From positions 1 to 5,032 of the forward strand of contig JAHIKS010000042.1 in the NCBI GenBank assembly GCA_018897475.1: a stretch of DNA of 5,032 nt, in the 5' to 3' direction. The translations under genes were made by a program, and so were the position numbers. Every line of letters starts with the position of its first letter. Positions within the stretch are counted from its first letter, which is position 1. Shown piece by piece: positions 1 to 5,005 of the stretch. The notes under the pieces were generated by a model, which saw nothing but the letters and a program-made list of their open reading frames with translations, was not told the DNA's origin and ran no database searches. The DNA is from Candidatus Altarchaeota archaeon (lineage in GTDB: Archaea > Altiarchaeota > Altiarchaeia > IMC4 > QMZM01).

Positions 1-19
1 CGATAGGGGTGTGATTTAA

Positions 20-646
20 ATGCAAGATTTGGTAAAGATAAAACAGCAAAATGTTTTAGAGAGGATACGAAAAAGAAGTGCTAATATTGATGTAGCTGGT
101 CTTGTGCGAGGCATTGGTTCTGTGTATATTCTGCTTGATTGTTCAGGCAGTATGATGGTCGAGGGAAAAATTACTCAAGCTAAAAAAGGGGCAATGAATT
201 TTGTAGTAGAAGCACAAGGTAAGGGCTACTCTGTTGGATTAATTCAATTCGGATCATCCGCCATTCATGTCTGTGAACCGCAAAGGGAAATCTCAGTTTT
301 GGAGAAATGCTTAAATACAATTAAGGCCAGTGGCAGTACTAATATGACAGATGCCATCCTGCTCGCTTTACAGAAGCTGAAAGGTAGAAAAGGGTATCGT
401 GTGATGGTTATCGTGACGGATGGAATGCCAGACTCTCAGGGGGCCGCAGTAGAGGCAGCTCGACAAGCAAAAGCAAATGGAATTGACATACTTACTATCG
501 GAACTGATGACGCAGATAGGGATTTTCTTGCAAAACTTGCATCGAAAACCGAATTGTCAGTTAAGGTAACAAGAGACAAACTTGAGCAAGGTATTACATC
601 GATGGCAAAGATGTTACCGGACAAAGGAGGTGATATAGATGTCTGA
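20..646 (+). CDS. vWA-domain protein with complete MIDAS, TerY-like, with an N-terminal tag
   Basis: This 208-residue soluble protein is mostly one von Willebrand A domain (about residues 35-200), a fold that binds a divalent metal and usually mediates protein-protein contacts. The MIDAS site is complete: D40-x-S42-x-S44 at the end of the first strand (VYILLDCSGSM), T107 in GSTNMTDA, and D134 in VTDGMP. There is no signal peptide or membrane segment, so it should be cytoplasmic. Residues 1-29 are not part of the vWA fold and are almost repeated at the start of the zinc-ribbon protein at 1086. The start is preceded by a purine-rich AGGGGTG. Its last 8 bases overlap the next gene. Family knowledge: in TerY proteins a vWA domain is fused to a C-terminal zinc domain and works with a PP2C phosphatase and a kinase. 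Here the vWA protein ends without a zinc domain. The vWA call is firm; the TerY-type role is inferred from the neighbours. Confidence 0.95.
   Translation: MQDLVKIKQQNVLERIRKRSANIDVAGLVRGIGSVYILLDCSGSMMVEGKITQAKKGAMNFVVEAQGKGYSVGLIQFGSSAIHVCEPQREISVLEKCLNTIKASGSTNMTDAILLALQKLKGRKGYRVMVIVTDGMPDSQGAAVEAARQAKANGIDILTIGTDDADRDFLAKLASKTELSVKVTRDKLEQGITSMAKMLPDKGGDIDV
623..634 (+). promoter_or_regulatory. Extended Shine-Dalgarno for the 144-residue gene
   Basis: AAAGGAGGTGAT lies inside the 3' end of the vWA gene, 4 bases before the ATG at 639. Its last nine bases, GGAGGTGAT, are fully complementary to the conserved 16S rRNA 3' end. This supports the start at 639 and efficient translation of the second gene from within the first. 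Confidence 0.75.
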
Positions 647-1073
647 TAGGATTGTTTTCAAAGATGGTGCTGATGATAGTATCATTGAATTGATGGAGAA
701 ATATGGATTGACAGATGATTTATCGGCGATATTTGGTGATATGGATATCGAAACTGCGAAACCAAAGGATGTATATTCAGGATGTAGTTATGACATAAAA
801 GCTGGAGAAATTTTTTTATCTACTGGAAATTCTGGAGGGCCTGATGCTTTTGGCCGACATTTGATTAGTTACGATGACTTTGATAAACGACTTAATGAAA
901 CCAATTACAAGCAAATAGAAAATACTATTATGGATGTTGCACAGGGCATAGTCTCATTCAGAGACCTTGATTTTGTTCTTCAGCAACGTTTAGATATCCC
1001 ACAAGAAACGGCAAAAATGCTAGCAAAGGATATTATAAAGAAACTCCCTTATTTAATTGAAAAGGAATCATAA
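639..1073 (+). CDS. Acidic protein of unknown function, vWA-cluster member
   Basis: I do not recognise this 144-residue protein. It has no signal peptide, no membrane segment and no zinc-binding cysteine set (a single Cys, C49). The sequence falls into three parts: an acidic N-terminal part (about residues 1-45, rich in Asp/Glu) that looks helical; a glycine-containing middle (about 46-80, with GEIFLSTGNSGGPDAFG) that looks like strands and turns; and a helical C-terminal part (about 85-142) ending in a lysine-rich stretch. The region 107-140, with FRDLDFVLQQRLDIPQ followed by an alternating Ala/Lys/Leu helix, could be a small helical binding domain. It overlaps the vWA gene by 8 bases and is only 12 bases upstream of the zinc-ribbon start, so it is almost certainly co-expressed with both. 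A role as partner or target of the vWA protein is inferred from position only. Confidence 0.88.
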   Translation: MSDRIVFKDGADDSIIELMEKYGLTDDLSAIFGDMDIETAKPKDVYSGCSYDIKAGEIFLSTGNSGGPDAFGRHLISYDDFDKRLNETNYKQIENTIMDVAQGIVSFRDLDFVLQQRLDIPQETAKMLAKDIIKKLPYLIEKES

Positions 1074-1085
1074 GGGATGATTAAA

Positions 1086-1655
1086 ATGGCAGACATAGTA
1101 AAGATAAAACAAAAGGAAGTGTTGGAAAGGATAAGGAGCAGAAGTACCAATATCAATATAAAAGAAACTGTTAGTGTTATACCCACTTCTGAGTCATTAA
1201 GGTTAGATTTTCGATGTTCATCTACCGAACGAGAGTTCACAGTTTTTCTGGAGAGAGAACATCAAGACAAACTCTATAAAGTGGTTAAGATAGTTACAGA
1301 CGATACAGTATCGCATTCAAACTCTATCATGTCATCTACTGTTCCAAAAAAGGCAATGGAGATCGATATAGAGAAAATGGATTACAATAGCCTGAAGTGT
1401 CCCTATTGTGATGGTGGCAAGCTGGCTTTTGTACGGTGTGAATGTGGAAAACTTTCATGTAGTGGTGGTGTGTGTGAGAGGGAGGATAAACACCTTTTCA
1501 AGTGTCCTTGGTGTGGAAGTGAGGGATACATCGAGGGGGAAATTCAGAAGGTGAGTGGAAAAATGGCAGATAGGGAAAAAATCACAAGGGAGGGAGATAG
1601 AAAAAAGTTGGATAGTGGTGTGAACAATGAATATCCTGCTCTCACAGAGAAATGA
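1086..1655 (+). CDS. TerY-C-like zinc-ribbon protein with the same N-terminal tag as the vWA protein
   Basis: I place the start at the ATG at 1086 (189 residues), not the in-frame ATG at 1077: AAGGGA at 1072-1077 is then 8 bases upstream, and the N-terminus aligns with the vWA protein without a gap. Order: tag (residues 1-29, 18 of 29 identical to the vWA protein); a strand-rich middle (about 30-95); a metal-binding domain (about 103-147); a charged, probably flexible tail to 189. The metal domain has eight cysteines (C105, C108, C118, C120, C125, C130, C140, C143), with H136 as a further possible ligand. Key runs are CPYC, AFVRCECGKLSC and CPWCG. This resembles the TerY-C metal-binding domain normally fused behind a vWA domain, from memory of that family. 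Here it is on its own protein. Cytoplasmic, with no catalytic motif seen, so an adaptor or metal-sensing role is an inference. Zinc binding is well supported; the TerY-C assignment is moderately sure. Confidence 0.88.
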   Translation: MADIVKIKQKEVLERIRSRSTNINIKETVSVIPTSESLRLDFRCSSTEREFTVFLEREHQDKLYKVVKIVTDDTVSHSNSIMSSTVPKKAMEIDIEKMDYNSLKCPYCDGGKLAFVRCECGKLSCSGGVCEREDKHLFKCPWCGSEGYIEGEIQKVSGKMADREKITREGDRKKLDSGVNNEYPALTEK

Positions 1656-1671
1656 ATTAATTATGAATAAT

Positions 1672-1680
1672 GGAGGTGAT
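1672..1680 (+). promoter_or_regulatory. Perfect Shine-Dalgarno that fixes the start of the RING-like gene
   Basis: GGAGGTGAT is fully complementary to the 16S rRNA 3' end and sits 5 bases (all A) before the ATG at 1686. It decides the reading frame here: the longer overlapping open frame at 1627-1827 has no such signal and is a shadow. Confidence 0.8.
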
Positions 1681-1685
1681 AAAAA

Positions 1686-1832
1686 ATGCCAAAAAGAAAA
1701 TGTGATGCTTGTGGCAAAGAAACGGATGTATTTGGAGGAAAAGTGTGTCCAAATGGGCATTTTATATGCCGAGCATGTTATATTTCGAGAGGAAGTACAT
1801 CATGTCCATTATGTAAAAAGTCATTAAGATAG
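1686..1832 (+). CDS. 48-residue RING-like zinc-finger protein
   Basis: This very small gene consists almost wholly of one zinc-binding module. The eight potential ligands are C6, C9, C21, H25, C28, C31, C40 and C43, giving C-x2-C-x11-C-x3-H-x2-C-x2-C-x8-C-x2-C. That lies inside the classical RING C3HC4 consensus at every spacing, and the last pair is the common CPxC form (CPLC). RING fingers bind two zinc ions in a cross-brace and in eukaryotes recruit ubiquitin-conjugating enzymes. No ubiquitin-like protein, E1 or E2 gene is visible here, so ligase activity must not be assumed; a bare protein-binding zinc module is the safer reading. It starts 30 bases after the zinc-ribbon gene behind a perfect ribosome-binding site. 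It ends CPLCKKSLR at a TAG, but the -1 frame continues open, see the next gene. The coding call is strong because of the ligand pattern and the ribosome-binding site. Confidence 0.85.
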   Translation: MPKRKCDACGKETDVFGGKVCPNGHFICRACYISRGSTSCPLCKKSLR

Positions 1833-2008
1833 GAGTTGAAAATCATACCGACGGAAAAAGGTTTGAATTTACATGGGACGGAAACGATGAATGTGATCCG
1901 GCCTGTGGTAGTGGTTGGATTAGAATAAAGGAGAAAGACTTGCTGGAGGGTGAATTCAGAATTCACCTAGGTGATAATTCCACCTTTTTAGCAAGGAGAG
2001 CAAAGTGA
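1823..2008 (+). CDS. Small domain protein lacking a normal start codon; possible frameshifted extension of the RING-like gene
   Basis: The frame open from 1817 to the TGA at 2006-2008 encodes a protein-like sequence with WDGNDE, GSGW and a closing HLGDNSTFLARRAK. It resembles, from memory, a family of short bacterial and archaeal proteins with the pattern F-x-W-x-G-x-D-E followed by G-x-G-W and H-x-G-D-x-S-x-F-x-A. I know no function for it. There is no ATG, GTG or usable TTG before the conserved part; the first standard start is a TTG at codon 40. Options are an ATT start at 1823 (61 residues, coordinates given here), or -1 reading from the RING-like gene at AAAAAG (1815-1820), which would give a 107-residue fusion, or a real or sequencing deletion of one A in that run. 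AGGAG at 1831-1835 has no in-frame start at a proper distance. The stop overlaps the trpA start (GTGA). Confidence 0.6.
   Translation: MKIGVENHTDGKRFEFTWDGNDECDPACGSGWIRIKEKDLLEGEFRIHLGDNSTFLARRAK
1950..1973. repeat. Two overlapping palindromes just upstream of trpA
   Basis: GTGAATTCAGAATTCAC (1950-1966) is a perfect inverted repeat of 8 + 8 bases around a single A. CACCTAGGTG (1964-1973) is a perfect 10-base palindrome that shares its first three bases with the end of the former. Both lie within the coding frame of the small protein and end about 32 bases before the trpA start. They could be an operator, or a by-product of coding for GEFRIHLG. The repeat itself is certain; a function is not. 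Confidence 0.5.
1993..2000 (+). promoter_or_regulatory. Shine-Dalgarno for the GTG start of trpA
   Basis: AAGGAGAG ends 4 bases before the GTG at 2005. It supports that start although it is formed by codons of the preceding accessory gene (Ala-Arg-Arg-Ala). Confidence 0.65.
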
Positions 2009-2799
2009 AAATTCAGGAAAAATTCTCAGAACTCAAGAAGAGAAAAGAGGGCGCCCTCATCGGCTATGTGATGGCCGGGGACCCCTCGCCAGAGCTTACA
2101 GTCGATATAGCGAACGCCCTGATCGGGGGTGGAGTCGACATCCTGGAACTTGGATTGCCTTTTTCAGACCCGATAGCAGATGGGCCCACCATCCAGAAGT
2201 CCGGGGGCAGGGCCCTGAAGGCAGGGATGAATTCTGACGTATATTTCGACATCGTAAAAAAAGTAAATTCTGAAATTCCTCTTGTATGTATGACCTACTA
2301 TAACCTCATTCTTCAAAGAGGACTTGATAAATTCACCCAAGATTGTAAGAATTCCGGAATCTCCGGTCTGATAGTCCCTGACTTGCCGATAGAGGAATCC
2401 CAGCCATTGTTGAAGGAATGCAGGAATTCCGGCATCGACCTGATATTCCTTGTTGCTTCCACAACAACCGAGGAGAGAATGAAGAAAATCCTGGATTCCG
2501 CCACCGGTTTCCTCTACGTTGTCTCCCTCCTCGGAGTCACCGGAGCCAGAGACAGCCTCTCAGAAGGAATAAAACCAACCCTCGATGGGATAAGGAAGCA
2601 GAACCCCAAAATACCACTTGCAGTGGGCTTCGGCATCTCAAAGCCAGAGCATGTCAAAGAAGTCCTTGCCTCCGGCGCTGATGGTGTAATAGTGGGAAGC
2701 GCCTTCGTAAGAATCATAGAGGATAACCCGGACAACAAAGAGAAAATTCTACATGAGCTGGAAGAATTCGCAAAGAAGTTGAAGGATTCAACACGATGA
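2005..2799 (+). CDS. trpA: Tryptophan synthase alpha subunit
   Basis: This TIM-barrel enzyme cleaves indole-3-glycerol phosphate to indole and glyceraldehyde 3-phosphate in tryptophan synthesis, normally passing indole to the beta subunit TrpB. The protein is full length (264 residues). The two catalytic acids are in place: E48 in ILELG and D59 in SDPIADGP. The flexible loop 6 (GVTGARD, 177-183) and the phosphate-binding segments AVGFGIS (206-212) and GADGVIVGSA (224-233) are intact. The GTG start gives MKIQEKF, typical of archaeal TrpA, and has a ribosome-binding site. It overlaps the stop of the upstream accessory gene (GTGA, 2005-2008) and the start of the downstream gene (ATGA, 2796-2799). 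No trpB or other trp gene is in the window, which is unusual since trpA generally follows trpB. Base composition is clearly GC-richer than the genes to its left. Confidence 0.97.
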   Translation: MKIQEKFSELKKRKEGALIGYVMAGDPSPELTVDIANALIGGGVDILELGLPFSDPIADGPTIQKSGGRALKAGMNSDVYFDIVKKVNSEIPLVCMTYYNLILQRGLDKFTQDCKNSGISGLIVPDLPIEESQPLLKECRNSGIDLIFLVASTTTEERMKKILDSATGFLYVVSLLGVTGARDSLSEGIKPTLDGIRKQNPKIPLAVGFGISKPEHVKEVLASGADGVIVGSAFVRIIEDNPDNKEKILHELEEFAKKLKDSTR

Positions 2800-3323
2800 A
2801 TCTCAGAACCCCCCTCAGCAAGGAGGACATCCTCAAGCTGAGGACCGGTGATATGGTCTATATCTCAGGCGAGATAGTGACTGCACGGGACAAGGCCCAT
2901 CAAAAGGCACTGAAAGACGGAGAATTCCCCGTTGATATCGAGAACGGAGCACTCTTCCACGCCGGACCCCTGGCAAAGAAGGAAGGCGATGGCTGGAAGA
3001 TAGTATCAATTGGGCCCACCACCAGCTCCAGGATGAATTCACTAGAGGTTGATTTTATTAAAAAATTTAAAATTTTCGCAATTATTGGAAAAGGAGGAAT
3101 GAGTCCCTCCGTCGTCGATGCAATGAAGGGAAACTGCGTCTACCTCTCCATGACCGGGGGCTGCGCGGCCCTTGCGGCGAAATCCATCAAGGCAGTAAAG
3201 GACGTTCACTGGCTCGAGCTCGGAGTGCCGGAGGCGGTCTGGGTCCTCGAGGCCAAGAATCTCGGTCCCCTGGTCGTTGCCATAGACTCGGAAGGAAACT
3301 CCATCTACAAGGATGAACATTGA
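2796..3323 (+). CDS. Fumarate hydratase class I / L(+)-tartrate dehydratase, beta subunit
   Basis: This 175-residue protein is the C-terminal (beta) half of the iron-sulfur class I fumarase/tartrate dehydratase family, encoded as a separate subunit as in many archaea. Family signatures in order: TARDKAHQ (29-36), HAGP (55-58), GPTTSSRM (73-80), GKGGM (98-102), GGCAAL (121-126) and ELGVPEAVW (141-149). The family interconverts fumarate and malate, or dehydrates tartrate; this subunit alone cannot separate the two. Activity needs the alpha subunit with the [4Fe-4S] cluster, which is not in the window. The start overlaps the trpA stop by 4 bases and the end overlaps larA by 11, so it is translated from a common message. 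An AT-rich patch around 3045-3105 stands out inside an otherwise GC-richer gene. Cytoplasmic. Confidence 0.93.
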   Translation: MNLRTPLSKEDILKLRTGDMVYISGEIVTARDKAHQKALKDGEFPVDIENGALFHAGPLAKKEGDGWKIVSIGPTTSSRMNSLEVDFIKKFKIFAIIGKGGMSPSVVDAMKGNCVYLSMTGGCAALAAKSIKAVKDVHWLELGVPEAVWVLEAKNLGPLVVAIDSEGNSIYKDEH

Positions 3324-4548
3324 GATAGACTATGCCGGAGGAAAAAAGGAAATAGAGGTCCCCGACCAGAATCTTCTCGCTGTAATCGACCCAAAGAAGG
3401 TCGAGAAGAAGGACGAGGGGGAACTGGTAAGAAAGGCCCTCGGCACCAAGTTTTCTGATTTCATAAAAAATGGAAAAATACTCTTTATAGTCAATGACGG
3501 GCAGCGGCCAACACCAACGGCAAAGCTTCTGTACTCAATCCACGATGAGATAAAAGATAAGAACCCCCACTTCATTGTGGCTACCGGCTCGCACAGGGAG
3601 CCCACCGAGGAAGAGCTCAATAGGATTTTCGGCGAGGAAAATCTGAACGAATTCAGGAACAATATTTTTATTCATAAAGCAAAAGAAAGTCCAGTTGAAT
3701 TTATCGGAAAAACATCAAGAGGAACAGAGGTTTCCATAAACAAAAAGGCACTTGAATTCGACAAACTGATAAACATAAACTCCGTCGAGCCGCACTACTT
3801 TGCCGGCTATAGCGGTGGAAGGAAGAGCTTTTTCCCCGGCATCTGTGCCCATGAAACGATAGCCCAGAACCACAGGTACGCTCTCAGGGACGAGTCACAG
3901 AACTGCAGGCTTAAAGGAAACCCGGTCCACGAGGACATGGAAGAGGCAGTCGGAATGCTGGCAGATAAGAAGGAGATATTCTCAATCAACCTGGTTGCTG
4001 ACGGGGACAGCGACATATACGACGTGCAGGCAGGAGAATGGAAGGATTCCTTCTACCGGGCTGTCGAATCATGCAAGGAGATATACTGTGTGCCCATAAA
4101 AGAGAAGGCCGAGGTTGTAATAACAGTAGCCCAGCCGCCGATGGACATCAATCTGTACCAGTCGCAGAAGTCCATTGAGAATGGAAAAATGGCATTGAAA
4201 GAAGGAGGAATTCTCATCCTTGTTTCTGAATGTATTGATGGAATCGGCCCATCTGAATTCTATGACCTGCTTAGTAAGTCAGACATTCCCGAGGAATTAT
4301 TCAAGGAGATACATGACAACTATGTCCTTGGCCATCACAAGGCCGCGAAGATTCTGAGCATTGTTTCGTGCTCAAGAATCTGCGCCGTAACCTCCCTGGA
4401 CGATGAAACAATCAAGAAATGTTTCATTACGCCATCCAAGGACCTACAGAATTCTCTTGATTCAGCACTGAAGGAAAAAGGCCCCGGGGCAAAGGTTATC
4501 ATTCTAAGACACGGCTCCGCTACAGCCCCGCTCCTGAGCCAACCCTGA
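3313..4548 (+). CDS. larA: LarA-family nickel-pincer 2-hydroxyacid racemase
   Basis: This 411-residue protein is a full-length member of the lactate racemase LarA family, whose enzymes use a nickel pincer nucleotide cofactor bound to a lysine to racemise or epimerise 2-hydroxyacids. Residues matching the known active site are present: R65-P in NDGQRPTP, H94-R in ATGSHR, H161 in PHYFAGYSGG, the cofactor lysine K171 in GRKSFFPG, the nickel-ligand histidine H187 in TIAQNH, and Q283/K286 in YQSQK. These correspond by motif to Lactobacillus LarA H108, H174, K184, H200, Q295 and K298. The family is broad, so the substrate may not be lactate. Overlap with the fumarase-type gene points to malate or another C4 hydroxyacid (inference). 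Cofactor makers larB, larC and larE are not in the window. The start overlaps the upstream stop by 11 bases. Its 3' end overlaps the opposing antiporter frame by 29 bases. Confidence 0.93.
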   Translation: MNIEIDYAGGKKEIEVPDQNLLAVIDPKKVEKKDEGELVRKALGTKFSDFIKNGKILFIVNDGQRPTPTAKLLYSIHDEIKDKNPHFIVATGSHREPTEEELNRIFGEENLNEFRNNIFIHKAKESPVEFIGKTSRGTEVSINKKALEFDKLININSVEPHYFAGYSGGRKSFFPGICAHETIAQNHRYALRDESQNCRLKGNPVHEDMEEAVGMLADKKEIFSINLVADGDSDIYDVQAGEWKDSFYRAVESCKEIYCVPIKEKAEVVITVAQPPMDINLYQSQKSIENGKMALKEGGILILVSECIDGIGPSEFYDLLSKSDIPEELFKEIHDNYVLGHHKAAKILSIVSCSRICAVTSLDDETIKKCFITPSKDLQNSLDSALKEKGPGAKVIILRHGSATAPLLSQP

Positions 4549-4915
4549 GAATAATCCATATTATAAACCCGAGATAGAGGATAATAAAGCTGAATGCCTC
4601 GAACATCCTGATAATCCAGCCGCTCCTTATGAACATTATGCAGAGCACCGTCATGAGGAGCATGAACGGAATTATGGTTGCCAGCTCAAGTATCGATATC
4701 GGTATGGGAGCTATCAGCGCCGAGACACCAACAATAAGGCCAATATTCGCTATGTTGCTCCCTATTATATTACCTAGAATCATGTTCCCGAGCCCCTTTC
4801 TTGCGGATATTATGGCAACCGAGAGTTCGGGAAGTGATGTACCCAGTGCTATCACTGTGATTGCTACAAAGCTGTTCGGAACCCCAAGAATTGATGCAGC
4901 CTGAGTTTGACACAA
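4520..4915 (-). pseudogene. Truncated CaCA-family Ca2+/cation antiporter, one alpha repeat only
   Basis: The 131-residue frame is a hydrophobic fragment of the Ca2+:cation antiporter (CaCA) family, membrane exchangers of about 300 residues built from two homologous halves. It holds one alpha repeat: GTSLPE (25-30, with the ion-binding Glu at 30) and GNIIGSN (48-54), followed by two to three membrane segments and a natural-looking C-terminus. ARKGLGNMILGNIIGSN is closest to the second repeat, so the N-terminal half is missing. Position 57, 27 residues after E30, is Asn where the Methanocaldococcus exchanger has Asp240. Homology begins at about AASILG and cannot be followed further: upstream codons are unrelated and reach a TAG at 4970-4972. 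The only start is a TTG at 4915 with a weak ribosome-binding site. I read it as a 5'-deleted remnant; a functional half-size transporter acting as a dimer is a less likely alternative. Confidence 0.75.
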
Positions 4916-4925
4916 ACGTGATCTC

Positions 4926-4934
4926 TTTTTATAG
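4926..4934 (+). promoter_or_regulatory. Possible archaeal TATA box for the gene starting at 5006
   Basis: TTTTTATAG resembles an archaeal TATA element. Transcription would start roughly 25-30 bases downstream, just before the hairpin at 4965, giving a leader of about 45-50 bases. No convincing bacterial -35/-10 pair was found around it. The match is weak and based on eye only. Confidence 0.3.
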
Positions 4935-4964
4935 TCTTTGAAAACCGAAACAGATAAGCTGGAA

Positions 4965-4998
4965 GCCTCCTAATATCTAATAATAGATAAAAGGAGGC
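4965..4998 (+). promoter_or_regulatory. Leader hairpin that sequesters the Shine-Dalgarno
   Basis: The outer arms GCCTCCT (4965-4971) and AGGAGGC (4992-4998) pair over 7 base pairs. A 2 x 2 mismatch (AA/AA) follows, then the inner arms TATCTA (4974-4979) and TAGATA (4984-4989) pair over 6, closing on an ATAA loop. The right outer arm is the ribosome-binding site of the gene at 5006, so folding would block translation. As DNA, the inner TATCTA-ATAA-TAGATA is also a plausible repressor site. The A/U-rich inner stem with mismatches is the style of an RNA thermometer, but that is inference. Confidence 0.6.
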
Positions 4999-5005
4999 AC
5001 ATGCA

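Noticed and set aside
1077..1085. Earlier ATG for the zinc-ribbon gene
   Set aside because: Only 1 base separates the purine-rich signal from it, and it adds three residues that the vWA tag lacks; the ATG at 1086 fits both criteria.
1455..1760. A 101-residue - strand open frame
   Set aside because: Antisense to the zinc-ribbon gene, rich in Thr/Phe/Ser runs from the complement of purine-rich codons, with no ribosome-binding site.
1627..1827. A 66-residue + strand open frame
   Set aside because: It lacks a ribosome-binding site and a sensible composition; the same bases encode the RING-like protein in another frame with a perfect Shine-Dalgarno and eight placed ligands.
1836..1925. A 29-codon frame starting at TTG after the RING-like stop
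   Set aside because: The AGGAG before it ends directly at the TTG, too close, and the peptide is not protein-like, while the alternative frame carries a recognisable domain pattern.
2180..3020. GGGCCCACCA occurring twice, in trpA and in the fumarase gene
   Set aside because: Both copies encode Gly-Pro-Thr in functionally conserved motifs, so coding chance explains them.
3330..3662. A 110-residue - strand open frame inside larA
   Set aside because: Antisense shadow of a well-supported gene; serine/phenylalanine-rich composition with no recognisable motif.
4629..4904. A 91-residue + strand frame opposite the antiporter
   Set aside because: Its complement has clear CaCA motifs; the + strand product is methionine/isoleucine-rich shadow sequence.
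4938..4976. Bacterial-type promoter (TTGAAA with a downstream TAATAT)
   Set aside because: The spacing of about 27 bases is far from the usual 17, so it was not called.
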